Of a DNA stretch of 64,000 nucleotides, positions 8,806-19,413 are shown piece by piece. The notes beneath the pieces are model-generated. The model was given only the letters and a program-made list of their open reading frames with translations. It was not told the origin of the DNA and searched no databases. Source of the stretch: Daphnia pulex (taxonomy: Eukaryota > Arthropoda > Branchiopoda > Diplostraca > Daphniidae); contig NC_060027.1 of assembly GCF_021134715.1 (NCBI RefSeq), forward strand, positions 186,001 through 250,000, given 5' to 3'. A program made the position numbers and the translations under genes. Within the stretch, counting starts at the first letter, position 1, and every line of letters starts with the position of its first letter.

Positions 8806-11800
8806 GATGAGAACGGCTTGGTGTTTTTATCCAAACTCACGGCGATGAAAGCTGATGGCAGAGTGTGGGCACGGGGCCGGGCCACGTCCTGTTTTTGTGT
8901 GACGACACACTTCGTCAAACAGCAATCAAGCGTAGACATTCAAATGTAGAACAACATCGAGCAGCTGTCGAGAGAGAAAATCTGCCGACCGACCGCATTT
9001 GGTGGTGGCACAATATTGAACGCTAGTGAATGGTCTAACAGTAAATTTGTGTCAGCGTCCTAGGTAACACATATTTGGTGTTACTTCATCTAAAATTCTA
9101 ATGTAATAATTGTTCGAAAACGGTTAAAAAGATGTATGATCCTGATTCACGTCACTGAACCTTATTTGATAATGATGTAGCAGACGATATTCTCACCAGA
9201 TCATCGATCAAAACAAATCAACGTCAAAATTAACTTGAAATATTTTTAATCAATTTTAAAGTTTTTCTTTTCTTTGAGGTGTTGAGATAAATAGGACACG
9301 ATTTATTATTTTTATGATATTTTTTTTATTACGAAATAAAAGGGATCGAATTTCGATTCATGCAACATTGTACGACAATATTAAACTTGGCGCGCAAAAT
9401 TTGCATATATTTCTATTCTTGTTGTGAAACGTTTCTTATGTATCTAGATCTAGTTCACTTTTCTTCCAAGTTCGAATCAGTTAACAACGTGGTCGTTGCT
9501 CCCAGTACCACAACTTTTTACTGAAACTAGATAACAATTTTGTGTAAATGACTATTGTGGCATTCCAACATTTGGCCAGGTGCCTTTGAACAATTAAATC
9601 AAACAAAATGATGATGAGAAATGTTTATAGTTTGTTCACAGTCAAGTGTGTGCTGAATCTCTTTGATGAAAACTTGAGTAGCATGGAGAAACTTAAATTG
9701 TGTGCTGAAACTTGGGAATTGCATAAAATATCTCATTTCAGTGACTGAAACTTCAGCTGTTACTGAAAACTTGATTTGTTGCAAAATGCTGGTCGAACAC
9801 ATTCATAAAATTACATCACTTCCCCTAGAGGTATAGTAAAATTAACATGTATTCACTATTAGTTATCGAGTCTTTAATAATCACACTGTTTAAATCTAGA
9901 CTTCAGATGAAATCCACTTCAAGATCGAAATCAACTATAGAATGTCCCAGCTGCATCCTCCCCATCATCTTCTTTCGATTAAGGTAGGAAGAATCTGAAT
10001 CATACTTTTACATTCACTAGCCAGGGGTCTAAAATTTAGAATGTCAGGTTTATTTTCAACAATCAACCAAAGTTGCACACAGCTTCGACTTGTTCGATAG
10101 AAAGAGACTTTTTTTTAAATTCACAATTTTTTTGCACAACGAAAACGAACGAAAATGTGCAAAGCTGAAGAAAGATTTCCTCAGTTCAGTCAGTTGTAGT
10201 AAAAACGAGAAAATTTGATGTGAACAAGTTGAATTGTTGACCTTTTTTTTCGAATCCAAGTTTCGTTGTTTCAACCAATCTCTTTTTGACTCAAAGGCCA
10301 CTAGAGTATCAGTAATTCAGTACAACGGCGATGAAGACCACATCTGCCAAAAAAAAAGCTTATTAAAGTTTTTCTCGACATTTCTATTGACGTTTTGTAC
10401 CTGAGGGAAATATTTGGCGAAAGCTTTGTGCAGAATGGTGAAGGTGTTTTATCGACAACCATCACACGTCGATATAAAGTGGAATTCGCCAGCAGCAGTC
10501 AGACAGTATTTTATACTTCCCTGAATGGCCTAGCTAACGTTCTGTTCTTTCCAACATAAACTTCAGTATGGATACAAACCCAAAAAGACGACAAATTCAG
10601 AAAAACCCCCATAAGACTAGTCGTTTTTATTTAAAAAAAGAAACGGTTCTTCCTTTTCACATCTCCTCATTGTGAGGCCGAAACGAGCGAAAAACAAAAT
10701 GAAGCTTTTGTGAAAGTCACCTTCGAAAGTTCATCGACTTGATTTTTCCTTATTTGTCCAACTCCCATTAAATTATACCTCTGAAAACATTACAGAAGAA
10801 GAAAGAAATTATCCGTCTGTGGTGTTTGCGAAAAAATTTTGTTTTGTTTTTCAAGGGCGGGCGTTCAAAATAATTAACAGGTCGAGTGTCTTCACGTGAT
10901 TATTGGAAATGTGCGACTCTGGATGTAAACATTTTTATTGCGTATAATCCCAGCGATGGGTGAGCTTACCATATAGCCGGGCTTTGTAAATTCTGTGGCT
11001 ATACTTGCCTTCGGAAATTTACATCAGCATTGCCATTATCAGTTCAAAGAACTTTGAAGTGCAATTGCGCCCGTTGGCTGGTCCGTTTCTCGTTTTCCCC
11101 TTTTGTATGTTTAACCGAGCTCACGTAGAGTATTTAAAAGAATTAAACGTGTAATACGTTTGGCAGCTCAATACTTTGTGTCGAGCAATTTGCGGTCAAC
11201 TCCTTTTACCTTCCGGCGGCCATTCGCTGATAAATCAGTCAGCGACTCTGCCCATCTGAAATCATTTGGCTCCATTCAAAATTTTACGTTTCTTCTAGAG
11301 TCCTGTGTGCACTTGTATATAGGGGAGATGAAATATGGCGTGAATGTCACGCACTGCGGTTCGTTCACCAACAAGTCAAAAAGCTCATCAACATGATTAT
11401 AGTAGAGGGTTTCCCCTCGTTTCCTATGGCCATTTTGGGTATGTGGCATAACAGTTTGGGACTGTACAGGGCCAGGGTCTCTCATCCTGGCGTAACGAAC
11501 CGACATGTGCGAACGCCGTCTACTTATATTTATTACGCAGCACGATGGAAATCGAAAATGATGGTAATCGCTGTATGGGCAGCGCAAACCGTGTGTTCAA
11601 TTATACCTCCTGGGAAAAACTGCTGGCCAAGCGAACTCGAGCGATGAAAAGAATTTTAAAATGAACAATTTTTTCGATGGAGGGGGAGAGTCTTTTTAAC
11701 CGCGACCTTGGTGCTCGACCGCAAAAGATAGTTGTGCGTCTAACTAGTATCTATAAGTACCGTCATCTGCGTTATTACATCACTGCTGCGCATCCGGATG

Positions 11801-12073
11801 GATGGAAAAAAAACACGACTGCAATGACCGAATGCCCTTCGGCTTAGCTTGTCCTACCATTTTTGTGTCGTGTATACAAGAGATTTGAATGCGTTTACAA
11901 ATGTATTTCCACTTGAAATGATTGCAATTTTTAAACCAGACACACAAAACAGCAAATCCCTCCCAAAAGTAAAAAGCAAACCCCAAATCCTTGCAGCAAA
12001 ATAAGTTATTCAAAAAACCAGAAAACAAAAATTTTTAGACCAAACAGTTCTGCGGGACGAATGGCGGGGGGAT
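8806..12073. other. Intergenic, 3.3 kb, no convincing gene
   Basis: AT-rich with many homopolymer T runs. Short open frames here (for example near 9600-9800, 10056-10300 and 11160-11650) have no codon-level or domain support. A plus-strand core-promoter-like arrangement is seen at 10471-10505 (GATATAAAG followed about 25 bases later by TCAGAC), but no convincing coding exon follows: the next ATG gives a 36-codon basic ORF starting MDTNPKRRQ. It could serve an unannotated non-coding RNA or short peptide. Confidence 0.5.
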
Positions 12074-14706
12074 TCAATAAAAGTACGGGTTGACAAAATC
12101 GGGATGGTAGGGTCGGAAATGGAATGGCGGTCTTCGTTGCTGGATGTCGGCCGGATGGTATCGATACTGGCCGTATTTCATGGCGGGTGGCTGGTAAAAT
12201 TGTTGCGGGTAATGGGCAGCAGCGTAAGGATCATGATGGAATTGCGGGTTGATCTTTTTGACGAAATTGGGCTGGGCCAAGACGATCTCGCCGTCGTTGG
12301 CCGATCCACCAGCACCGGCCATCATCTCGGCCAGTTGTTCACGACTGACTAGAATCGCGTACGGCCGCTGCTGGGGTGCTGATGGCGATTGGTACAATTG
12401 AGGAACGTTAAAGCCCCAATGTTTGCCGTAGCCGGGACCCAATGGCCGGTTGGGACGGTTGCCATATTGTCCTAAATCATTTAAAATTCAATTTAAGCTT
12501 CTTCTTCTTTTTATTTCCGAATGATTTTTTATTACCTCCGGGATAACCACCTCCGGGGTAACCACCACCGGGATAACCACCACCGGGATAACCACCTCCT
12601 GGTTGAGGGTATCCAGCTCCGGGGTAAGCGCCAGGATATCCACCTTGTTGAGGGTAGCCTCCGCCTGGATAGCCTCCGCCTGGATAGCCTCCGCCCGGAT
12701 AACCAGCGCCGGGGTAGCCTCCCTGTTGAGGGTAGCCTCCTGGATAGCCACCTGGGTAACCACCTTGTTGAGGGTAACCACCTTGAGGATAACCGCCTTG
12801 AGCTGATGAATAACAAAAAAGAATGAAAATTATAATTCGCCAATTGTGTTAGATATAAACAATCGTCCAAGTTTATACCAGGGTAGCCTCCAATAGCTCC
12901 GCCAATCAAAGTTCCCAAGATTCCGCCCAGTTGACTTCCGGCTTGCTTGTCATCGGCATTCTCGGTCGGTCGTTTCTCTTGTTGCTTTGATTCTTCGACC
13001 TTGTTCTCCTCTACGACTTTCTTGTCCTGTTCCAGCTGTTGCTGTTTGATCAAGAGATCGGCGACTTGAGTCTTGATTCCTTCCGGCAGATTATCCATGT
13101 CGACAAATTGATTTCCCTGTCCGTCGTCGACGGCCATGCGAGTCAATTCCTGGGCCAGTCGAGCGTCAGACGAAACAATTTCTTCTCCGTTGGTTTGAAA
13201 TGACGAATGCTGCCCGTCTTGGTGCTTTTTGATGGCCTGGATGACTTTTTGCTCTTGGATGAGCATCGCTTCCAATTCCGTTTTTTGTTCCGCCGTCAGC
13301 TGGACCTGATGTTTGGATGGATCGTTGGCTGCCTCCAGCGGATGCTCTTTCTGCAACTTGTTGCGGGCCTCCACTTGTTCTTCGTATTCTTTGTGAAGAG
13401 CGATGACCACTTGCTGTTTGATTTCACGCGGGAGTGCTTCAAACGGGATCTGCTCAGAGTTCTCACCGACGATAATGGGAGCCGGAAGGACAATTTTGTT
13501 CTTATCGAATTCTTCCAATTGTTGTCTCACCTTAGTACGGGCTTGGACTTGTTCGTACTCGTTGTGAAGGGCTTCCACCACTTGTTGTTTAATTTCACGC
13601 GGGAGGGCTTCGAATGGGATCTGCTCAGAGTTTTCACCAATAATGACGGGTGCGGGCAGGACGATTTTATTTTTGTCAAATTCCTCAAGTTGTTGTCTCA
13701 CCTTGGTCCGAGCTTGAACTTGCTCGTATTCGTTATGGAGGGCTTCAACCACTTGCTGTTTAATTTCACGCGGGAGCGTTTCAAATGGAATTTGCTCAGA
13801 GTTCTCGCCGACGATGACAGGTGCGGGCAGGACGATTTTATTTTTGTCAAATTCTTCCAGTTGTTGCCTGACTTTGGTCCGGGCCTCCACTTGCTCTTCG
13901 TATTCTTTATGAAGGGCTTCCACCACTTGTTGTTTGATTTCCCGCGGGAGCGTTTCGAACGGGATCTGCTCGGAATTTTCACCTACGATGACGGGGGCCG
14001 GAAGGACGATCTTGTCTTTGTGGTTGTCGAATTCTTCGATTTGTTGCCTGATTTTAGTACGAGCCTGAACTTGCTCGTACTCGTTGTGCAGAGCCTCGAC
14101 CACTTGTTGCTTAATTTCCCGCGGGAGAGTTTCGAACGGGATCTGCTCGGAATTTTCGCCAACAATGACCGGAGCCGGAAGGACGATCTTGTTCTTATCG
14201 AATTCTTCCAACTGTTGCCTCACCTTGGTCCGGGCTTGGACTTGCTCGTATTCGTCGTGAAGGGCTTCGACCACTTGTTGCTTAATTTCACGCGGGAGCG
14301 TTTCAAATGGGATCACCTCCGAGTTGTCGCCAACGATGACGGGTGCGGGCAGGACGATTTTATTTTTATCGAATTCTTCCAATTGCTTTTGGACCTTGTT
14401 GCGGGCCTCCACTTGTTCGTGTTCCTTGTGAAGGGCCTCAACGACTTGCTGTTGAATTTCCCGGGGCAAAGTGTCGAACTGGATCACCTCTGAATTCTCG
14501 CCGACGATGACGGGAGTCGGAAGGACGATGGGCGCATCCGCCATGACATCAGAATCGACTGGGGCAGCCTCACATCCGACCGCAATCAACTAGACAAAAA
14601 AATTCAAATAAAATTCGGTCAAACGTGAAGACAATTGACAATGAATTTCCAATAAAAATTGTACCGTGAGGAAGAGGACGGCAACTTTCAAGTTGCTGAT
14701 TGCCAT
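12074..14706 (-). CDS. Secreted protein with seven 57-aa repeats and a Gly-Tyr-Pro tail
   Basis: Exons: 14706-14665, 14589-12879, 12802-12536 and 12471-12074; phases agree, 805 aa. The signal peptide is split by a phase-0 intron after codon 14 and probably ends at 'CEAA'. Seven tandem copies (56-63 aa) follow, with consensus '[17 protein letters not shown]', '[19 protein letters not shown]', then an R/K/Q-rich stretch ending 'EEFDKNK'; the last copy diverges into a Q/K-rich coil. A later related unit '[13 protein letters not shown]' precedes '[17 protein letters not shown]'. Exon 3 is nearly pure GGYP(G/Q) repeats (about 89 aa). Exon 4 carries '[16 protein letters not shown]' and an H/Y/P/Q-rich tail. 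The long plus-strand open frame at 13207-14493 is its antisense shadow. Likely a structural secreted protein (cuticle, glue or egg coat); function unknown. Paralogue at 15898-17419. Confidence 0.85.
13330..14535 (-). repeat. Coding tandem repeat, about 171-177 bp x 7
   Basis: The seven protein repeats correspond to DNA units of about 171-177 bp that remain very similar in sequence; the forward-strand words 'cgcgggag' and 'ggacgat' recur in almost every unit. Most differences between copies are at third codon positions or a few amino acids (E/D, Q/V, T/A). One unit has a two-codon insertion (NHKDK instead of KNK) and two have an extra E (YEEQ). This suggests recent unequal exchange or conversion among units 2-6, while the first and last units are older edges. 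Confidence 0.8.
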
Positions 14707-14760
14707 GGCCGCTACGTGTGTGTGTTTCTATTATTAGAATAGAACTGTATAGAACTATAG

Positions 14761-14828
14761 CTGATTCCTCGACAAGTCTCCGCAAACGTATGGCCACTCT
14801 GCTCGCCAAATTGTCCCTTATATAGTAA
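14761..14828 (-). promoter_or_regulatory. Core promoter shared with paralogue
   Basis: A minus-strand TATA box (TATATAAGG, complement of 14817-14825) lies about 110 bases upstream of the ATG. The 60 bp between it and 14761 is closely similar to 17461-17520 in front of the paralogous gene, for example gattcctcgac(a/t)agt and gcaaacgt(a/g)tg. Position and conservation indicate TATA plus transcribed leader. Confidence 0.65.
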
Positions 14829-15897
14829 GCAGTGCACAGCGGCAACAGCAGAGTGGGCACACGCACACGTCGATTAGTGTGTATATATATCCCCCTTCAT
14901 TTTTCACGGCCAGTACCGCCGAGAATATACAAGACGGAGGAAAAAGGGGGGAGGAAGAATGGGTGGGAATGTATATAAGGAGGAGTGCAGCGCAAAACTA
15001 TAAAGAATAACAAGCACAGCTGTTGAACAACAACCCAATATAGGTGTAATGGTAATAGCGCCAGAGCCAAAGGGGGGAGTCTTATATTATATCTGCTGGA
15101 TATCTCTCTACCAGCAACTGCTGGTGAAAGGAGTTTTGAAAAGATTTATTTAACTTATTCCAGTTATAGTACAACAGCGGTCCGAAAATGTTTCCTAGGC
15201 CCCTCTCTCATCTCTCGTAACTGTAGAGTGTTTTTCTTCGTGACTGCCAGGAATTTAACCAACCAAATCTAGCGGCCAATGACCTCTTCTTTCCAGGCTG
15301 AATGGACTGATTCTTATTTTATCCCATAAAGTCCCTGGCGTCCGTTAATTCTTTAATTTATTCACCAACTTGTTTCTCTCGACTCAGACCAATAACGATC
15401 AAAGAATGTCGATAAAATGTAAAAATTGTTTCTCCCCACTCGACTATAAAAAAACCTTCTTTTTCACCTTGAACTCGGTGATGAGATCCCGCACCCAGCA
15501 CCGAATAGTTTCAACACTTTGTTCTTCGGTCGAATATAATCAGGTAATAAACCAAGACAACTGCTGGTTTAATATCGGCGACTGATTATTTCGACCGAGC
15601 TCACGACTGATCTTCCCTTTTGTGTGTGTGTGGTGAAGCACGAAATTATTTTTCACGGCCACGCATTTTGTTTTTAATTAGAGTCGAAAAAATGAAATTC
15701 GTAGACCAAGGTCTTCACAGTTAGAGATATAGTATAAACATGTGTGTATTCTTCAGTGGAAAATACAGGACCCCAATTATATTGCATTCAATATAATAAC
15801 CAAACGAATCATTATTATCAATCAATGAGCATATAGTTTCAATAAAAACCTACTCCCCCGTCTCCCAGATTTCCAAAGTCTTTGGCCATTTTTGATG
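14829..15897. other. Intergenic between the two paralogues
   Basis: This is the upstream region of the 14706 gene and the 3' flank of the 15898 gene. It contains further TATA-like words and a G-rich/A-rich tract at 14930-14990. The 71-codon open frame near 15370 has no support. No gene was seen. Confidence 0.5.
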
Positions 15898-17419
15898 TTA
15901 AAAACGATAACGGTCGAGTGCGGAAGCGGCGGATGGTTTGGGGTAGTAGCCGAAGGGTCTTGGCTGTTGTTGTCTGATTGCTGTTTGCGGTTGGAATCGT
16001 CCAGCTGGGCCGAATTTCTCGCTAGTGATGGGTTGATATTGCTGAGACTGGAGGAACTGCTGGTAATAGGCGGCCAAAGGATTAGCGGATTGGTAAAACT
16101 GTTGAGGTTTAGGTTGTCGTCTGTTGTAACTGCTGGGCTGGCCGAAATGATAGCCGGGCATAGGTCCAGCAGCAGCAGCATTCAGGGATAAGGGATAAAC
16201 GAACTCGGCCAGGGTAGGATCAGCGGCCAACAAAGTGGCCAATTGTTCGCGACTGACGATGACACCATGGGGTCGTTGGGGACGGCTGCCATAGGACGAC
16301 TGTCCCAATGTTGCTGGATAGGCCGAGTAACCGTAACCATGGTGATGATGGTGGTGATGTCCTCCGCCGGGATAACCTCCGTATTGCTGTCCGTATTGAG
16401 GATATCCGCCATACTGGGGCCGGTAGCCACCGTGGTAGTTGCCTATAATCACGAAAAGAAACAAATGAATGATTCAACAAATTCAATTTGGGAGATGAGA
16501 AATTATTTGGTTTACCGCCGTATCCGCCGTAATGACCTCCAGGGTAGCCGTAAGCTATAGAAATATTCAAAGAGAAAATCGTGTTAGTCTAATGAGATAA
16601 TCGGAAATGTGGCTACAAAATTATTTCAATTGTATACCGGGATAGCCTCCGACAGCTCCGCCAATCAAACTACCTAAAAGTCCTCCCACTTGGCTGCCGT
16701 GCTGTTTAATGAGCGTAGGTGTGACCGGAACGGATGGCTTGTTGTTTTCTTCCGCTTCCACTTTGATCTGCTCCTTGACGAGATCGTCCAATTGCATTTG
16801 TTCCTCATCCTGTTGTTGTCTCATCAAATAGCTGGAAACGGGTTCGCGGAGCTCGGCGGGCAGTTCGGCCAAGTCGAGGTACTGGTTGCCATCTTCATCT
16901 TCGACGGCCATGCGGGTCAATAACTCTGCGATTCCGGAAGCCAATTCCGGATCGAACGTTTCGTCTTCCGATGTTAGTTGTGGCTCATCTTCTAGGACGT
17001 CTTGTTTGAATTCCGGTTGGATCTGTTGCGCTTTCTTTTCAGACTGTTGTTTCCTCTCCTGGGACAATCGGTACTGGGTGTTCAACAGCTTCATGACCTC
17101 ATCACGGGCGTCGGCCGGCAATTGCTCGGCGTTGACGACAAAAGGTCCCTCACCTTTGATGCTCTTTCCCGACTCGAGTTGGGCCTTGTATTCATCGCCG
17201 TCGACATTTGATTTCTCTTGGGCGACGGTATCCTCTTTCTTCTCGGTCACGACACTGTCGGACGAACGGGGTTTACTTCCCATACTGGCCGCATATTGCG
17301 TCACCAATAGCAACAACTAATTTTTTCCAAAAATCAAAATTTGGTTTTTAAAATAAAAATTAAAGTTTGAACAAAATTTGATAAGAAAATACCGTGCAGA
17401 TGAAAAACGCCTTTGTCAT
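15898..17419 (-). CDS. Secreted Gly/Tyr/His-rich protein, paralogue of the 57-aa-repeat protein
   Basis: Exons: 17419-17393, 17316-16638, 16554-16516 and 16442-15898; phases agree, 429 aa. The signal peptide (MTKAFFICT / LLLLVTQYAAS) is split by a phase-0 intron. Only one diverged copy of the repeat unit is present ('GPFVVNAEQLPADARDEVM', then an R/K/Q coil), followed by 'LDLAELPAELREPVSSYLM'. Both genes then share 'GG(I/L)LG(T/S)LIGGA(I/V)GGYPG' at the same exon boundary, small Gly/Tyr exons, and 'RP(Y/H)(A/G)(I/V)(L/I)VSREQLA' in the last exon. A run of seven His lies in exon 4 and the tail is Q/Y/P-rich. The shared exon phases show common descent by duplication; the neighbour expanded its repeat or this one lost it. 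Function unknown; extracellular structural role inferred. Confidence 0.85.
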
Positions 17420-17460
17420 CTTGAAATGTTGACCTTATCTGTAGAGGAGGACACTGTGGG

Positions 17461-17528
17461 TTGATTCCTCGACTAGTTTCGGCAAACGTGTGACGACTCT
17501 CCTCACATATTGTCTCCCTTTTATATAC
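17461..17528 (-). promoter_or_regulatory. Core promoter shared with paralogue
   Basis: A minus-strand TATA box TATATAAAAGG (complement of 17517-17527) and a leader aligning with 14761-14828 upstream of the paralogue. The alignment starts gattcctcgacta and continues through gcaaacgtgtg. The two genes are therefore likely expressed in the same tissue or stage. Confidence 0.65.
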
Positions 17529-18748
17529 ACATAGCTATAGCCCTTTTTTTCTATCTCTCCCGAACGAAAAAAGAAGAAACGACGACGGGAGGAAGACGAA
17601 TGGCTGGGGGTGGGAGGGGCACATCACAACCTGATGAGCCATCGAAGCTGCTGCTGCTGCACTGAGAGAACAATCTCGACTCTTTTTCTCCATGTAAAGG
17701 AATGAAGAAGAAGAAGTTTGACTAGTAGTAACGAAATTCTGTACACAGCACACACAGCTCCGATGCAATTATTTTTATAAACCCGTTGTGTTATAGATGC
17801 ACAGACGAGTTTATTATTGTAATCGAAACTGGTTTCACATCACGAACTGTTATCGAGCCTCCAGCTATGCCAGAGAGACACGTTGTTTCTTCTATTTGAC
17901 TGGACATTTTTTTGTTTCTATTAAATTGAAATTGTTTAGATAACAACCAACTCGGACCAGATGTGGTGATGAACTTTTGTGCCCATTGCGGGATGTGTCA
18001 AAAATCCATCAAAGCAATTTATCTAATGCTGGATACAAACAGAAACAGTTGCGAAATAGCGGTGAATATTAATTTGGTTTTTCACAATAAAACGGTGTTG
18101 CTGTTTTCTGCGGGAAACGCCCAGCTAGTAATTTTGAATAAAATAGCGCCAAACAGTGGAACTAGTTCACTGTGTGAAATGTCGAATTTCCATCCTTTTA
18201 TCTTGCGTGTGATTTCAATAAAATTACAGAGATTAATAATGAGAAACTAGCCTGAGAGTTCAAATCTATGTACAGTGAAGGTCCCTTGTTCTGTTTGTTG
18301 TTGGTTTTTTGAACGCTCCCCATCAACGGCCATCGACCTGTGGCCGCGTATAGTGACGCTCAGCATAAAGAAAAAGTCCATTCGTCCGCATCCGAATAAA
18401 GTCTTGTGTCTTTTTCTTTTCTTTTAAAAAATGCTCGGGCCGCTCGCTACACGCGTCAAATGCTAAGCAGCCAAAGAGCCGTGACCGGTTGGCATTGCGC
18501 AAGTGCCGAGTCACGCGCATCCCCCTAAAGCCCCAAACGACATCACCACCGCCCCATCGCCATTAAAAAAGAAATTGAAAATGTTTCATCGGCCCAACAA
18601 TCGACTTTCTTGTTTAATTTTTCTTCTATCTCGAATAATAAATGCGCCAAATAAAATTGCTGCCATTGGCCGAGTATATTTCCAGAAGGGGTTATCATTA
18701 TTATTACAACCATCATAATAACAGTAGAAAGAAGAAATGCAATTGTTT
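17529..18748. other. Intergenic, no gene recognised
   Basis: Upstream flank of the 17419 gene and 3' flank of the 18749 gene. AT-rich in the middle; a GC-richer patch near 18430-18560. Short open frames lack support. Confidence 0.5.
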
Positions 18749-19413
18749 TCAATTAAATTGAATGGTATCAACAGCGCCATCGGCTGTTGATGATGAAGCA
18801 ACTGCCGGAATAGTTTCAGCCGCTGCCGTCTTGTCGTCTTTGTTTCCTTCACGATAGCCAAGGCCATGATGCCCATAAAATCCCCCACCACCACCACTGT
18901 TGCTGCTGCTGCTGTACGTTTGCTGGTACGTACTGCTGTAATGGTTGGTGTTGTAGCCGTAGTTGTGGCCGCCGTAACCGTAACTCGTCGCTGGATAATA
19001 ATAAGCAGCGGCCACTGGCTGAGACTGGACGTAGTACTGCTTTTGCGGGTAGTAATTATTATAAGCTCCTCCGCCGTAGTAGTTGTTGCCATAGTAACTG
19101 GGGTAGTAAGCAGAGGAAGCGTGGGCATAGCCGTAGCCGTAGCTGTAGGGACGCTTCCAGTGATGGCGAAGGTCGACCGTTTCACCTTCACCAGTTGAGG
19201 TGCTGGCCGGTGCATCGCTGCTGGGAGAAGAGTCGCCGAACGAAATGGAAGGTTCTTCTTGAGTCATGACGACGGCAGCCATGAACGAAACGACGGCTAT
19301 CAACTGCGGGCGACAACATGAATTATTCAATTTTATTCAGATAGGAAACGACGACACAAAAGAGATATGAGAGAGATTAGATGAGAGAAACTTACCGGCA
19401 GTAAGGAATTCAT
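18749..19413 (-). CDS. Secreted Tyr/Gly/Ser-rich protein
   Basis: Exon 1 is 19413-19396 (6 codons, MNSLLP) and exon 2 is 19303-18749; joined in phase 0 they give 190 aa. Residues 1-~19 form a signal peptide interrupted by the intron. The N-terminal part of the mature protein is acidic and Ser-rich ('SSPSSDAPASTSTGEGE') and is followed by 'TVDLRHHWKRPYSYGYGY', many Y/G/N pairs and a GGGGG run. It ends in a C-terminal module 'LGYREGNKDDKTAAAET...VDTIQFN'. That module resembles 'LGWREGQKANGTAPAVEAT...TVDFVQKPEY' at the end of the 22147-23554 gene, and 'DLRHH' recurs in the 50836-51203 gene, so these are one diverged family. Composition fits arthropod cuticular or egg-associated structural proteins, but no chitin-binding (R&R) consensus is seen. 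Confidence 0.8.

Noticed and set aside
11160-11647. Opposed open frames in the 8.8-12 kb gap
   Set aside because: No splice-consistent extension, no domain, no signal peptide and ordinary composition.
13207-14493. 428-codon open frame on the plus strand
   Set aside because: It is antisense to the seven protein repeats; the minus strand has the signal peptide, splice phases and paralogue support.
15892-17320. Open frames on the plus strand and in other minus frames at the second Gly/Tyr gene
   Set aside because: All overlap the spliced model at 15898-17419, which is supported by homology to its neighbour.
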